A stretch of 64,000 nucleotides of DNA from Ottelia alismoides (taxonomy: Eukaryota > Streptophyta > Magnoliopsida > Alismatales > Hydrocharitaceae). Below the pieces are notes generated by a model. It was not told where the DNA came from. It ran no database searches and saw nothing but the letters and a program-made list of their open reading frames with translations. The first letter of the stretch is position 1. The number at the start of each line of letters is the position of its first letter. Below, one piece after another: positions 41,430 to 51,640 of the stretch. The position numbers and the translations under genes were made by a program. The stretch lies in the NCBI GenBank assembly GCA_037367405.1, contig JAZKJV010001866.1, forward strand, positions 186,001 through 250,000, given 5' to 3'.

Positions 41430-44369
41430 TCAAGGTGGAGCATAGATGTCGATCATGCTCAGCTTGGATGAACATCTCTGGAAAGGTCCTCTGAGCAATG
41501 GCTTGGTGAATACATCGGCAGTCTGATCTCCTGAGCTAACATGGGCCGTGGATATCAATCCTCTCTGGATCAGGTCCCTGGTGTAATGGCAGTCAACTTC
41601 AATATGCTTGGTCCTCTCATGGAAAGCTGGATTGTTGGCAATGAACAATGCTGCCTGATTGTCACACTGAAGCTTCATAGGTAGAGGTACAGCTACATGT
41701 AGATCTTCTAATACGGAGCGATCCCACATCATTTCCGTGCTGGCTTGGGCCATTGCCCTGTATTCGGATTCCGTACTGGATCTTGCCACCACCGTTTGTT
41801 TCTTGCTTTTCCAAGAAACCAGAGAGCCTCCAACAAAAACTGCAAACCCTGAGGTTGATTTTCTATCCTTAGGGCATCCTGCATAATCTGCGTCTGCACA
41901 CGCTGAGATGGATAAGTCTGCACCCTTTCTGAATAGTAGCCCTAGCCCTGGAGTAGACTTCAGATACCTCAGTATCATGTGTATAACATCCATGTGAACC
42001 TGTCTGGGCTGCTCCATAAACCGACTCACACGTCTAACTGCAAATGCAATGTCTGGACGGGTTATAGTAATGTAGAGGAGTTTTCCCACCATCTCTCTAT
42101 ATCTCCTTTTATCCACTTCATCAGTATCACCATCATATAACTTCATGCTGGGGTCCATGGGGATGCTTGATGGTTTGCACCCATCCATACCAGTCTCAAC
42201 CGGGAAGTCTGTAATGTACTTCCGTTGTGTCATCACCAAACCATGTGCATTCCTTGCAAATTCCAACCCCAGAAAATATCTTAGGGTTCCAAGATCCTTT
42301 GTAACAAACTGACGACCTAGGAATGCCTTCGCCCTCGCTATGCCCTGAATATCGTCTCCTGTAACAAGAATATCATCCACATAGACCATTATGACAACCG
42401 TACCTGCCGAGGACTTCTGGACGAACAACGAATGATCAGCATTGGACCTCTTGAATCCCTGGTGCTCAATTAGGTTGGACAGCTTCTGGAACCACGCTCG
42501 TGGACTCTGTTTGAGGCCATATATAGCCTTGTGAAGTCTACAGACCATATGCTTCTCCCCCTCAGCAGTAAACCCGGGTGGCTGCTGCATGTAGACTTCC
42601 TCCTGTAAGTCCCCGTACAGAAATGCATTCTTGACATCTAGCTGAGAAATGCTCCAGTCACGAACCACTGCAACAGACAGGAGAATACGGAGAGTCGAGT
42701 GTCTCGCCACTGGAGAGAATGTATCCATGTAATCAACGCCATATGTCTGTGTAAATCCACGGGCGATCAAGCGTGCTTTGTACCTATCCAATGTGCCATC
42801 TGCATGATATTTGACTGTGAAGACCCATTTGCAGCTCACAACGGATGCATCAGGAGGTGCAGGGACCAAAGACCATGTGCCACGGGACTGCAAGGCCCCC
42901 ATTTCTTCTTCCATAGCTAATCTCCAGCATTCACTGTTCAAGGCTTCCTGGTATGTCCGTGGTATGGCCACGGAAGACAAAGCTGTGGCAAACTTCTGGA
43001 AATCACCTGTGAGTCGGTGGAAGGAAACCTGTGAAGCAAATGGATAGGATGCACATTGTCGTCTCTGTTTCCGAATAGCAATCGGAACATCAAGATCATC
43101 ATCTGGGTCCACCTGTAAGGAGTCATCCTGCATATGTACCGAACCTGACCCGTCAGTAGTAACATCATCTGAACATACCTGAGGCGTAGTGATTGGCTGA
43201 TCTGCTGTCTGAGCGGGACCTGACCGACGTGTATAGTGGTTAGGAAATGGTGATATGATCCGCCGTGGAATGGGTGGAGGTGGAGGTGGCGGTGGCGGTG
43301 GTGCTGGCATTGGAACTGACACAGGAGACGACTCAGGTGAAAAACAAGCAGGTGGTGGTGGAACATACATATCATCAGTGGTGGTGGATGGTACCATTCT
43401 GTCCCCAGCTGGCGAGAAATACATAACCGACTCGAAGAAAGTGACATCCGCACTAACAAAGTACCTGTTGGTTGTAGGATCATAACACCGGTATCCCTTC
43501 TGGGTTCTGGAATACCCAACAAAGACGCACTTGACTGCTCTTGGAGAGAGCTTGTCAAGTCCAGGAGATAGACGATGGACAAACGCCACAGCGCCAAAGA
43601 CACGTGGTGGCAGTGAGAATAGCTCCTTGTCTGGAAAAATAAGAGAAATGTGTATCTTCTCTCCAAGGACAGAGGACGGCATTCTATTGACCAGATAGCA
43701 TGCAGTAAGTACAGCATCCCCCCAGAAAGAAATAGGAGCACAACTTTGAATCAACAAGGTACGAGTGATATCCAAGAGATGGCGATGCTTTCTTTCCGCC
43801 ACACCATTTTGTTGGTATGTATATGCACAGGTGGTTTGATGAATAATACCCTTCAATGACAGAAATTGAGAAAGAGAACGCGTACAAAATTCCAGGGCAT
43901 TATCAGTCCGAACATATTTGACTGACGAAGAGAAAACATTCTGCACTTCATTAATCAAATTTTTGATAACATCTCCTGCTTCAGACTTATTCTTCAGAAG
44001 AAAAACCCAAGAGACACAAGAAAAATCATCTACTACCACAAGATAAAACCTGTGCCCCTGGTGATCGGGAACACGACTCGGACCCCATATATCTATATGT
44101 AACAACTCAAAAGGGGAGCTACTGCTCCGACTCTGACGACCTGGAAAGCTCGACCGGTGATGCTTTCCTAACTGACATGTTTCACAATGAAACGACGAAC
44201 TTGGAGAGATCTGGGGCAGAAGATGGCGCATTTTCTGGAGCGGAAGGTGACCAAAACGAAGATGCCAAATGTAAAGTGAGACTGGTCCAGCGGAGTGAGA
44301 GGAGACGCCAGCATAGGATTCCCGAACCAGCCGATATAAACCGTTCTGCTCAGAGCCACAACCAATCAC
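41430..44369 (-). pseudogene. Copia-E integrase, reverse transcriptase and RNase H (979 codons open)
   Basis: An uninterrupted frame contains the integrase zinc module (WHLRFGH, CETCQLGKHHR), the catalytic triad (HIDIWG, RTDNALEF, NGVAERKHRH), a proline run (PPPPPPPPPP) and the RT core with VYVDDILVTGDD. RNase H has ADADYAGC and RSSTESEYRAMA, and the frame ends KLSMIDIYAPP. The stop codon lies in the polypurine tract. A one-base frameshift near 44378 separates it from the protease frame, so the ORF start at 44369 is not a biological start. The enzymes look intact, but gag is missing. Confidence 0.92.
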
Positions 44370-44670
44370 CTTTCCGTGAGTATGTCCTGAAAAATGAGAG
44401 AAGACGGGTCAAATATAGCACGACAATTCAAATCCTTTGTAATCTGACTAATAGACAACAAATTCAGTGAGAACTCAGGGGCATGTAAAACATTCTGTAG
44501 CTGCATAGTGGAGGATAAGAAAACCTCCCCCTGGCCAACAAGGGGTGAGTGGGAACCATCTGCTATCTGTACTGAGCGACCTGGAGGAATAGCCCTGTAG
44601 GCCTGTATTCTTCCTCTATCTCGACACAGATGATGTGTAGCTCCGGAATCTATAACCCAGTCAGATATAT
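44370..44670 (-). pseudogene. Copia-E protease region
   Basis: The minus strand reads DWVIDSGATHHLCRD, with an intact catalytic DSG, through QNVLHAPEFSLNLLSISQ to FQDILT, where a frameshift follows. Copia-F inserted two codons upstream of DWVIDSG at the TATAT site. Confidence 0.9.
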
Positions 44671-44812
44671 TGTTGACGCATTTTTAGTTATTATGTATCT
44701 TCGTTATTTTATTTTTCTTGTTAGTCTCTTTATGTAATTTACCCATAGGCTACTCTCCTATATAAGAGAGCCTTGGGCTATGGAATAGATACCTCATTCA
44801 CGTTTCCCAACA
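44671..44812 (+). repeat. 5' LTR of Copia-F (142 bp)
   Basis: The LTR runs TGTTGACGCA to CCCAACA and is identical to the 3' copy. It carries the element promoter. Confidence 0.96.
44759..44765 (+). promoter_or_regulatory. TATA box in the Copia-F 5' LTR
   Basis: TATATAA lies 48 bp before the LTR end within CTCCTATATAAGAGAG. The same block recurs in the LTRs of Copia-C, D, E and G. Confidence 0.7.
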
Positions 44813-44824
44813 TGGTATCAGAGC
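44813..44824 (+). other. Primer-binding site of Copia-F
   Basis: An exact TGGTATCAGAGC, the complement of initiator-Met tRNA. Confidence 0.95.
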
Positions 44825-44878
44825 GACGGTCCTAGACCGGAGTTCCTGAAACCCTAACCCTAACCCTACCCCCCGGCC

Positions 44879-44879
<1 letters not shown>

Positions 44880-44909
<30 letters not shown>

Positions 44910-45240
44910 CCGCAGATCGGCGTCGCCGCCCCCCCTCCAGGCGCATCTGCGCATCTCCAGGCGCATCTGCGCATCTCCGGGCGCAGGCGCATCTCCAGGC
45001 GCAGGCGCAGGCGCGCATCTGCACATCTCCAGGCGCAGGCGCGCATCGCCTGATCTCCGGCGCGCATCTGCGGTGTCCTGATCTGCAGCGCCTCCTGATC
45101 TGCGGCGCTCCTCAACGATCCTCCAGCGCGCATCTCGCGTTGACCGATCTCCAGCGCATGAGCGCATAGAGCACCCACTTCGCACCGATCTCCAGCGACG
45201 ATCTTCAGCCCCAGATTTTCGCGCACAGCCACTGAACGAG
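44880..45240 (+). repeat. GC-rich repeated leader of Copia-F
   Basis: A CT dinucleotide tract (about 44880-44902) is followed by many degenerate copies of ATCTCCAGGCGCA and GCGCATCTGC over about 300 bp. The minus-strand ORFs across it (171 and 117 codons) are products of this repetition. A similar motif is spread through the NA-2 leader. Confidence 0.75.
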
Positions 45241-45366
45241 ATATTCGCGTGAACCCAGTCAGCCCCTGATCACACACTTTGCGCGCAGCCTCTGCGCAAC
45301 GTGTAGCATCCACGCCCTAAAACTCTAGGGCTCAGATCGTGATATATATGGGGTTGGTTGCTTGAC

Positions 45367-45406
45367 GTCTACACATGCAACTAATCCCGTTTATGTCGTT
45401 GTAGAC
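45367..45406 (+). other. Conserved leader hairpin of Copia-F
   Basis: GTCTACA (45367-45373) and TGTAGAC (45400-45406) enclose exactly 26 nt, 37 nt upstream of the gag ATG. Confidence 0.7.
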
Positions 45407-45443
45407 AAAGATTATTGTCTCTTGGTCACTCCAGTCTTCCAGT

Positions 45444-48400
45444 ATGTCAGAAAGCAAGGTTGATATTCCATCTATGGGCGCGTTTCGTGGTCCAACGCCA
45501 ATCGTCAAGATGGATGGTACGAACTATGAACTGTGGGCAATGCAGTTCATGAGTATGATGAAGTCCATGGGCAAGAAGCATATTCTCACAGAGCCCGAAC
45601 CTGCAGAGAAGACTGGAGTTCATGCCTCATGGGAGGCTGACGACGCATATGCAAAGGTGTGGCTATCTGGCACATTGGCTATTGAGATCGCCAATGACAT
45701 TCTACATCAGCCCACAGCCAAAGATATGTGGGATATCCTAGCAGCGACATATTCTCAGGCGAAAAATGAGACGAAGATCCTGCAACTACAACATGATATA
45801 TTCACAATTAAGCAGAATGGCCGCCCATTACATTCTCTCTATACATCTTTGAGAGGAATGTTTGAGAAGCTCCATAGCTTCATGCCTCTTACCGCCACAC
45901 CAGAACAGCAGAAGACATACAGGAATGCGACGATGGTGGGTGTGTTTCTCGCTGCACTCGATCCAGAGTATGAGGCAGCACGTTCACAGATTTTGGCGGA
46001 CTCGACTATTCCTCCCATGGAGGAAGCGTTTCACAGATTGAGCAGGATTACTGTACCTTCAGCAGCCACTACTCAGAATCCCTCAGCCATGGCAGCCAAT
46101 AGAGGCCGCAGTTCTCAGTACCAGGGCCGTGGACGTATTCCCCGAGGAAGGGGTGGCCGCACTAGGCCAACATGCTCGTACTGTCACAGAGTCGGCCATA
46201 CTGAAGACACATGCTACTCAAAGCATGGATTTCCTGCATCTGCACGAGCCGCTGAGCAGATAGAGCCCCCGTCTGCATCTACCTTGGATCAACGATTTGA
46301 TGATCTGGTTGCCCGTCTTAGGGGCATTATACCACCACCTGGCCCAGCACCGCAGACAGAGATTCATACTGATGCCGCTGCTTCTGCTTCTGCCTCTACG
46401 AGTACTTCAGGTAGTACACTTGCTCTTCACAGTAGTAGATCAAATACATTGCCGTGGATCATGGACTCGGGCGCTACACATCACCTATGTGGCGACCAGA
46501 GTCTGCTTACAGGATATACTCAGATTCCTCCAGGACGGACAGTAGTGATTGCCAATGGCACTCATTCCCCTATCACGGGTCAGGGGGAGATTAGATTGAC
46601 ATCCTCTATGCAGCTCAAGAATGTTTTGCATGCACCGCATTTTTCCATGAATCTGTTGTCGATTAGTCAGATTACGAAGGATCTCCATTGTCGAGCTATT
46701 TTTGATTCATCTTCTTTGACTTTTCAGGACATCCGTACGGGCAACGTGATTGGTCATGGCTATGAGCAAGGAGGCCTTTATCGTCTGAACCAGACCCCGT
46801 TTGCCGGAATCACAGCCTCTCCCGCAGAACAAGTATCTCTTCTCCTGTGGCATCTGCGTTTCGGTCATTTACCGCTTCAGAAGTTGCGTCTAGTCCTACC
46901 CTATAGTCTTTCTCACACAACTGTCCAGTGTGAGGCATGTCAGTTGGGAAAACATCACAGGTCATCTTTTCCCAGTAGTCAAGGTCGGAGTAGTAACTCC
47001 AAGTTTGAGTTGTTCCATGTTGATGTCTGGGGTCCGAGTCGTGTTCCCGATCATCAGGGGCACAGGTTTTATATTGTATTTGTGGATGACTTCTCTAGAG
47101 CATCATGGGTATTTCTAATGAAAAATAAATCTGAAGCTGGAAATAGTATTATTCACTTTCTAAATGAAATTCAGAATGTTTTCTCCACAACTGTCAAAAT
47201 TCTGAGAAGTGACAATGCATTAGAATTGTGTACCAACAGTCTAGCCAACTACTACTCCTCTAAAGGAATTGTTCACCAAACATCCTGCGCTCATACGTCT
47301 CAACAAAATGGGGTTGCAGAAAGAAAACACCGTCACCTACTTGATGTCACAAGGTCACTTCTCATTCAGAGTCATGTTCCGTATTCCTACTGGGGTGATG
47401 CAGTCCTTACTGCATGTTATCTTATAAATCGTATGCCCTCGTCTGTCTTGAATGAACAGATTCCTTTCTCACTCGTTTATCCTGACAAGGATCTGTTCAC
47501 TCTTACCCCTCGTGTGTTTGGGTCTGTCGCATTTGTCCATCAGTTGTCGCCTGGCTCTGACAAGCTCTCTCCTAGGGCTGTCAAGTGCGTCTTTGTGGGG
47601 TACGCCAGAACTCAAAAGGGGTACAAGTGTTTTGACCCTGTGCGTCGGCGGTATATGATCAGTGCAGATGTTACATTTTTTGAATCCGTTATGTATTTTT
47701 CAGAATCCGGGAACATGCAGTCACCACCTATATCTCCTGAGACCGTATTCATGGCACCACCAACAACATCACCGTCACCACCATCCCTACCACCACCACC
47801 ACCACCGCCACCAACAGTATCCCCACTACCATTCCACTACACCCGCAGGCCGCCTCAAGCTCATGGTCCTGACCAGTCACCTAGCTCGCCTATGGTATGT
47901 GATGAGAATGTTAATGTTGATGAATCTAACAACATTTCTGAGCAGGATACATTACAGGAGCATGGTGATACCACAGAGGATCTGGATGTTCCAATCGCCC
48001 TACGCAAGCCGAAAAGAAGCTGTGCCAAATATCCAGTATCAGCAGCTATATCCTTTGAGAGGCTATCTGGACACTTCAGGACGTTTGCATTGTCACTTTC
48101 AGCTACAGACATTCCACGGAACCACCATGAGGCTTTGCAGGATTCTAGATGGCGGCGAGCGATGGAGGAAGAGATGGCGGTTCTTCAGTCTCGAGGTACA
48201 TGGAGCTTGGTTACTATACCTCCAGATGTCAGCCCAGTAAGTTGCAGATGGGTGTTTACAGTGAAACATAATGCAGATGGCACTATTGAGAGGTACAAGG
48301 CACGCTTAGTTGCAAGGGGATTCACACAGACATATGGGGTAGATTACCTTGACACGTTCTCCCCTGTAGCTCGTCATTCCACTCTGCGGATACTTTTGTC

Positions 48401-49646
48401 AGTTGCAGTTACTAGAGACTGGCCGCTCTATCAACTAGATGTGAAGAATGCTTTTCTGTATGGTGATCTGCAGGAGGAAGTTTATATGCAACAGCCACCA
48501 GGTTTTGCTGTTGAGGGGGAGTGTTCCAAGGTTTGCAGGCTACATAAGGCCATCTACGGCCTTAAGCAGAGCCCCAGAGCATGGTTCCAGAAGCTGTCAG
48601 ACCTCTTTGAGAAACAAGGATACAAACGCTCCAATGCTGATCATTCCTTGTTTGTACAGAAGACGGCAAGAGGTATTGTTGTAATCATGGTCTATGTTGA
48701 CGATATCTTGATTACAGGTGATGATGACCAGGGCATTAAGTAGGCAAAGGAAAGGCTGGGGACCGAGTTTGTCACCAAGGACCTGGGAGTCCTTAGATTA
48801 TTTCTGGGGTTGGAATTTGCCAGAAATCCGTATGGATTGGTCATGTCACAGAGGAAGTATGTCACAGATCTATTGAGTGAGACAGGTATGTTAGGGTGTC
48901 GACCTGCTACGACACCAATGGACCCCAGCATGAAGCTGTTCGATGATGACACAGAGGAGGTTGACAGGAGAAGATACAGAGAACTGGTAGGAAAATTGTT
49001 ATATGTTACGATCACTAGGCCAGATATATTATTTGCAGTGAGCCGTGTGAGCCAGTTCATGGAGCAGCCACGTCAGGTGCATATGGATGCAATACACATG
49101 ATACTTAGATATCTCAAATCTTCTCCAGGTAAAGGTCTGCTATTCAAGAAAGCAAAGGAAATTTCTGTCTCAGCATGCGCAGATGCAGACTATGCAGGGT
49201 GTCCTAAGGATAGGAAGTCTACCTCAGGGTATGCCGTCTATGTTGGAGATGCACTAGTCTCATGGAGGAGCAAGAAACAAACTGTGGTAGCTAGATCCAG
49301 TGCTGAATCTGAATATCGGGCTATGGCCCAGGCCACTACAGAGATGATGTGGGTGAAAGCGGTGCTGACAGATTTATGCTTAGATGTACCACTTCCTATG
49401 AACTTGGAGTGTGATAATCAGGCTGCGTTGTTCATTGCAAACAATCCTGCATTCCATGAACGGACCAAGCACATTGAGGTGGATTGTCATTTCATACGTG
49501 ATATGATTCAGAAAGGATTCATTGCCACATCTCATGTTACTTCAGAGAACCAGACTGCAGATATATTCACCAAGGCATTGTTACGAGGTCCATTCCAGAA
49601 GTGTGCTTCCAAGCTGAGCATGATTGACATCTATGCTCCATCTTGA
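45444..49646 (+). CDS. Copia-F gag-pol polyprotein with one in-frame stop
   Basis: The single frame encodes all retrotransposition proteins. The ATG at 45444 begins MSESKVDIPSMG, as in Copia-C and G. By residue: gag core 1-240; zinc knuckle C244, C247, H252, C257; protease D341-S-G in WIMDSGATHH; integrase zinc module H470, H475, C496, C499; catalytic D527, D590, E626 (the last two spaced D-X35-E); proline run near 780; RT core about 900-1090 with YVDD at 1084-1087; RNase H with ADADYAGC and RSSAESEYRAMA; end IDIYAPS. A TAG at 48741-48743 (codon 1100) lies just after YVDD, and the same frame continues for 300 codons. The stop would truncate RT and remove RNase H unless it is read through. The final TGA lies in the polypurine tract. 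Confidence 0.95.
48741..48743 (+). other. In-frame TAG within the Copia-F polyprotein
   Basis: This is the only nonsense codon in a 1400-codon frame. It follows GDDDQGIK and precedes AKERLG. Copia-E and Copia-G have sense codons at the aligned position. Confidence 0.93.
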
Positions 49647-49653
49647 GGGGGAG
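49643..49653 (+). other. Polypurine tract of Copia-F
   Basis: TTGAGGGGGAG directly precedes the 3' LTR and contains the polyprotein stop TGA. Confidence 0.94.
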
Positions 49654-49795
49654 TGTTGACGCATTTTTAGTTATTATGTATCTTCGTTATTTTATTTTTC
49701 TTGTTAGTCTCTTTATGTAATTTACCCATAGGCTACTCTCCTATATAAGAGAGCCTTGGGCTATGGAATAGATACCTCATTCACGTTTCCCAACA
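49654..49795 (+). repeat. 3' LTR of Copia-F (142 bp)
   Basis: Identical to the 5' LTR and followed by TATAT, the target duplication. Confidence 0.96.
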
Positions 49796-49800
49796 TATAT

Positions 49801-50004
49801 CATGTGAAGGTATGAGGGCTGATGATCTACCTGAGGAGCTGGCTGCGGCGGATGAACTGGCAGAGGCTGTGGCAGCAATATCTGAAGAGCCACCAGATGA
49901 ATCACCAGAAGAATGTGGCATAATATCACGGAGACGGGCCACGAGTTCGTCAAATCTATGATCTGCAGTAGACGGTAATGGAGACTGTGAATGCTCTGAT
50001 ACCA
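49801..50004 (-). pseudogene. Copia-E gag remnant fused to the primer site
   Basis: Only the C-terminal end of gag remains (ADHRFDELVARLRDIMP and a Ser/Ala-rich linker), starting immediately after the primer-binding site. About 270 gag codons, including the zinc knuckle, and the leader are deleted. The deletion makes the ATG overlapping the LTR/primer junction (CATGGTATCAGAGC) in frame with this remnant, reading MVSEHSQSPLPS, and the frame runs on towards the protease before the Copia-F insertion. Confidence 0.85.
49993..50004 (-). other. Primer-binding site of Copia-E
   Basis: An exact TGGTATCAGAGC in sense orientation, abutting the truncated 5' LTR. Confidence 0.92.
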
Positions 50005-50098
50005 TGTTAGAAGAAAGGAGTCTTCGTTATGATTCATAGAAAAAACCCTAGGCTCTCTTATATAGGGAGAGGCCTTAAGGGTAAATTACATGGATGTC
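50005..50098 (-). repeat. Truncated 5' LTR of Copia-E
   Basis: The 94 bp match the first part of the 3' LTR (plus-strand TGTTAGAAGAAAGG to TACATGGATGTC). Beyond 50098 the similarity stops abruptly. Confidence 0.88.
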
Positions 50099-50585
50099 AC
50101 AATTGATTTGCAAAAAAATGTGGGGCATAACCGATATTGCAAAAGTTAGGAGGGTGCAACTGTAAAAATCACATATGTCCATATTTCTGGGGTATGCCAA
50201 TTTGGAGGCATGCCCCTTTTATTCTTAAAAAAAATAACACATTGTCTATCTAGAAAGAAAAAGTTTTCAGAACACTCGGCAAAAGAAGAAAATGGTGATT
50301 GAACTACTGCTAGTCTAACCATGGTTAACCTTCTGTTGAGTAAAGAACAAAAAAATGAACCATTAAGAAGACTTTACCTTGTTTATATGGGCATGAGATT
50401 ATAGTGCCTGAAGCATGTTAATTCGGGTTATGTATATCAATATCTACGGAAAGTTTTAAAAAGAGAAACATATGATCTTTTACCAGATTTTTCAAACTCC
50501 AGCTATAATTTTGGGGAATGTTGATTATACAAATAATGTTGTGTATGAATCGATATTTGAGCATTATATGTTGTTGGTAGGTCAG
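50099..50585. other. Unassigned DNA before the AGPase exons
   Basis: AT-rich sequence with no upstream AGPase exon that I can recognise. It may be remaining intron, since a 3' splice site (GGTCAG) ends it. Confidence 0.4.
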
Positions 50586-50842
50586 ATGGCGTTTCCCAAC
50601 AGCTAATGACTTTGGATCTGAAATAATTCCTGCTTCTGCAAAGGAATTCCTTATCAAGGTATAACTTCCTTTCTTTTTTAATCTTATGATTTCTTTAAGA
50701 GGTTTAATTTAAATTGGAAGAGATATATTTCCGTGGTGTATCTTTTTCTTATACTGAAGAACTATACGAGGCAATAATACGATCCCTTTCTGCTTCATTG
50801 TAGAAGTGACCGGAACGGATCATATCTTCTATTATTTCACCT

Positions 50843-51088
50843 TGTTGAGTTCTTTTGTAAATGGGTAAATGGATCTTGGGTGGGGATCCATTTATCCTTC
50901 CCCTCTATATGTGGCTCACCCCACCATTCACAAGAATAGAGTTGGGTGGAAACCCTACCTCCAGAACAGTGAGGATTAGGGCTCTGGGGCTTTAACCCCT
51001 AGCCGTGGTTTTTACTCTCGTTCTTGAGAGTTTTTCCACGTTAAATATTTGTTGTTTCTTTGCTTTTGATCTTTCATGTGATTCTACA
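50843..51088 (+). repeat. Solo LTR of the NA family in an AGPase intron (NA-4)
   Basis: This 246-bp segment runs TGTTGAGTTC to GATTCTACA and is flanked by perfect CACCT duplications (50838-50842 and 51089-51093). It shares with the NA-2 LTR the hairpin sequence GTAAATGGATC and GGATCCATTTA (50865-50894) and the GTGGTTTT to TTTTCCACGT block. It lies in the first intron, in the same orientation as the gene. Confidence 0.85.
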
Positions 51089-51640
51089 CACCTAAAATAC
51101 ATGTAAGGTCAAGGTTTGATTTTTACAATAGATCTCAGGGTACTATTTCATTTTTCAGAAGGTGGCAACACACTACTTTTGACTAGTTATTTGCTATACA
51201 ATTAATCCTCAACCTGGAAACCTGGAGTCAAGTCGTATACTAGTGGATAAATCTCTTTTTATTTCTGCCTATTTCATTTAGTCTTTGTTAAGCTGTATAC
51301 AACGTTATATTGTAGAACTTTCAATTAGTTTTGTTTACGGAAATATGATTCTATGTTGAGAATTTGAAACTTAATTTGGTATTTTATTAGGACATGTAAA
51401 ACGGATCATTTAGATTTTTCTAGCCTACCGTAACTACTAATTTCAATTTTCTACTGCATTGTACTGATTCTCTTTCATTGAATAAGATACAATTATTACT
51501 TTTGGTATACCATTCAACACCTTTGTTACTGCTTATTTGAGTGGTAATATTTGTTGCAGGCATACCTGTTTAATGATTACTGGGAAGATATTGGGACTAT
51601 CAAGTCCTTTTTTGAAGCAAACCTTGCCTTGACTGAACAT

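Larger units (their letters stand above)
44671..49795 (+). mobile_element. Copia-F: young, almost intact Ty1/copia element
   Basis: This 5125-bp element has identical 142-bp LTRs (44671-44812 and 49654-49795) and a perfect TATAT target duplication (44666-44670 and 49796-49800). It has an exact primer site, a long GC-rich leader, one gag-pol frame of 1400 codons interrupted by a single TAG, and an exact polypurine tract. The short LTRs and C-X2-C-X4-H-X4-C gag knuckle with a following CYSKHGFP motif fit an Ale/Ivana-like copia lineage (inferred). Identical LTRs mean that it inserted recently, after Copia-E. Confidence 0.96.
41264..50098 (-). mobile_element. Copia-E: gag-deleted Ty1/copia element, split by Copia-F
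   Basis: The 3' LTR is at 41264-41423 and the primer site at 49993-50004. The 5' LTR is truncated (50005-50098), stopping where the 3' LTR still has about 67 bp to go. Without Copia-F (44671-49795) the remainder is about 3.7 kb, 1.4 kb shorter than its relatives, because most of gag is deleted. The pol region is otherwise close to Copia-G and largely open. No target duplication can be checked on account of the truncated LTR. Confidence 0.88.

Noticed and set aside
43255..43485. Glycine-rich plus-strand ORF (MIRRGMGGGGG...)
   Set aside because: It is the antisense of the Copia-E proline run.
44850..44870. Telomere-like CCCTAACCCTAA in the Copia-F leader (and its complement near 61420-61432 in Copia-G)
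   Set aside because: Only two to three units, not the usual plant CCCTAAA, and located at the same place after the primer site in two copia elements, so it is leader sequence rather than an interstitial telomere.
44798..45313. 171-codon and 117-codon minus-strand ORFs in the Copia-F leader
   Set aside because: They are translations of the CTCCAGGCGCA repeats and a CT tract, antisense to the element.
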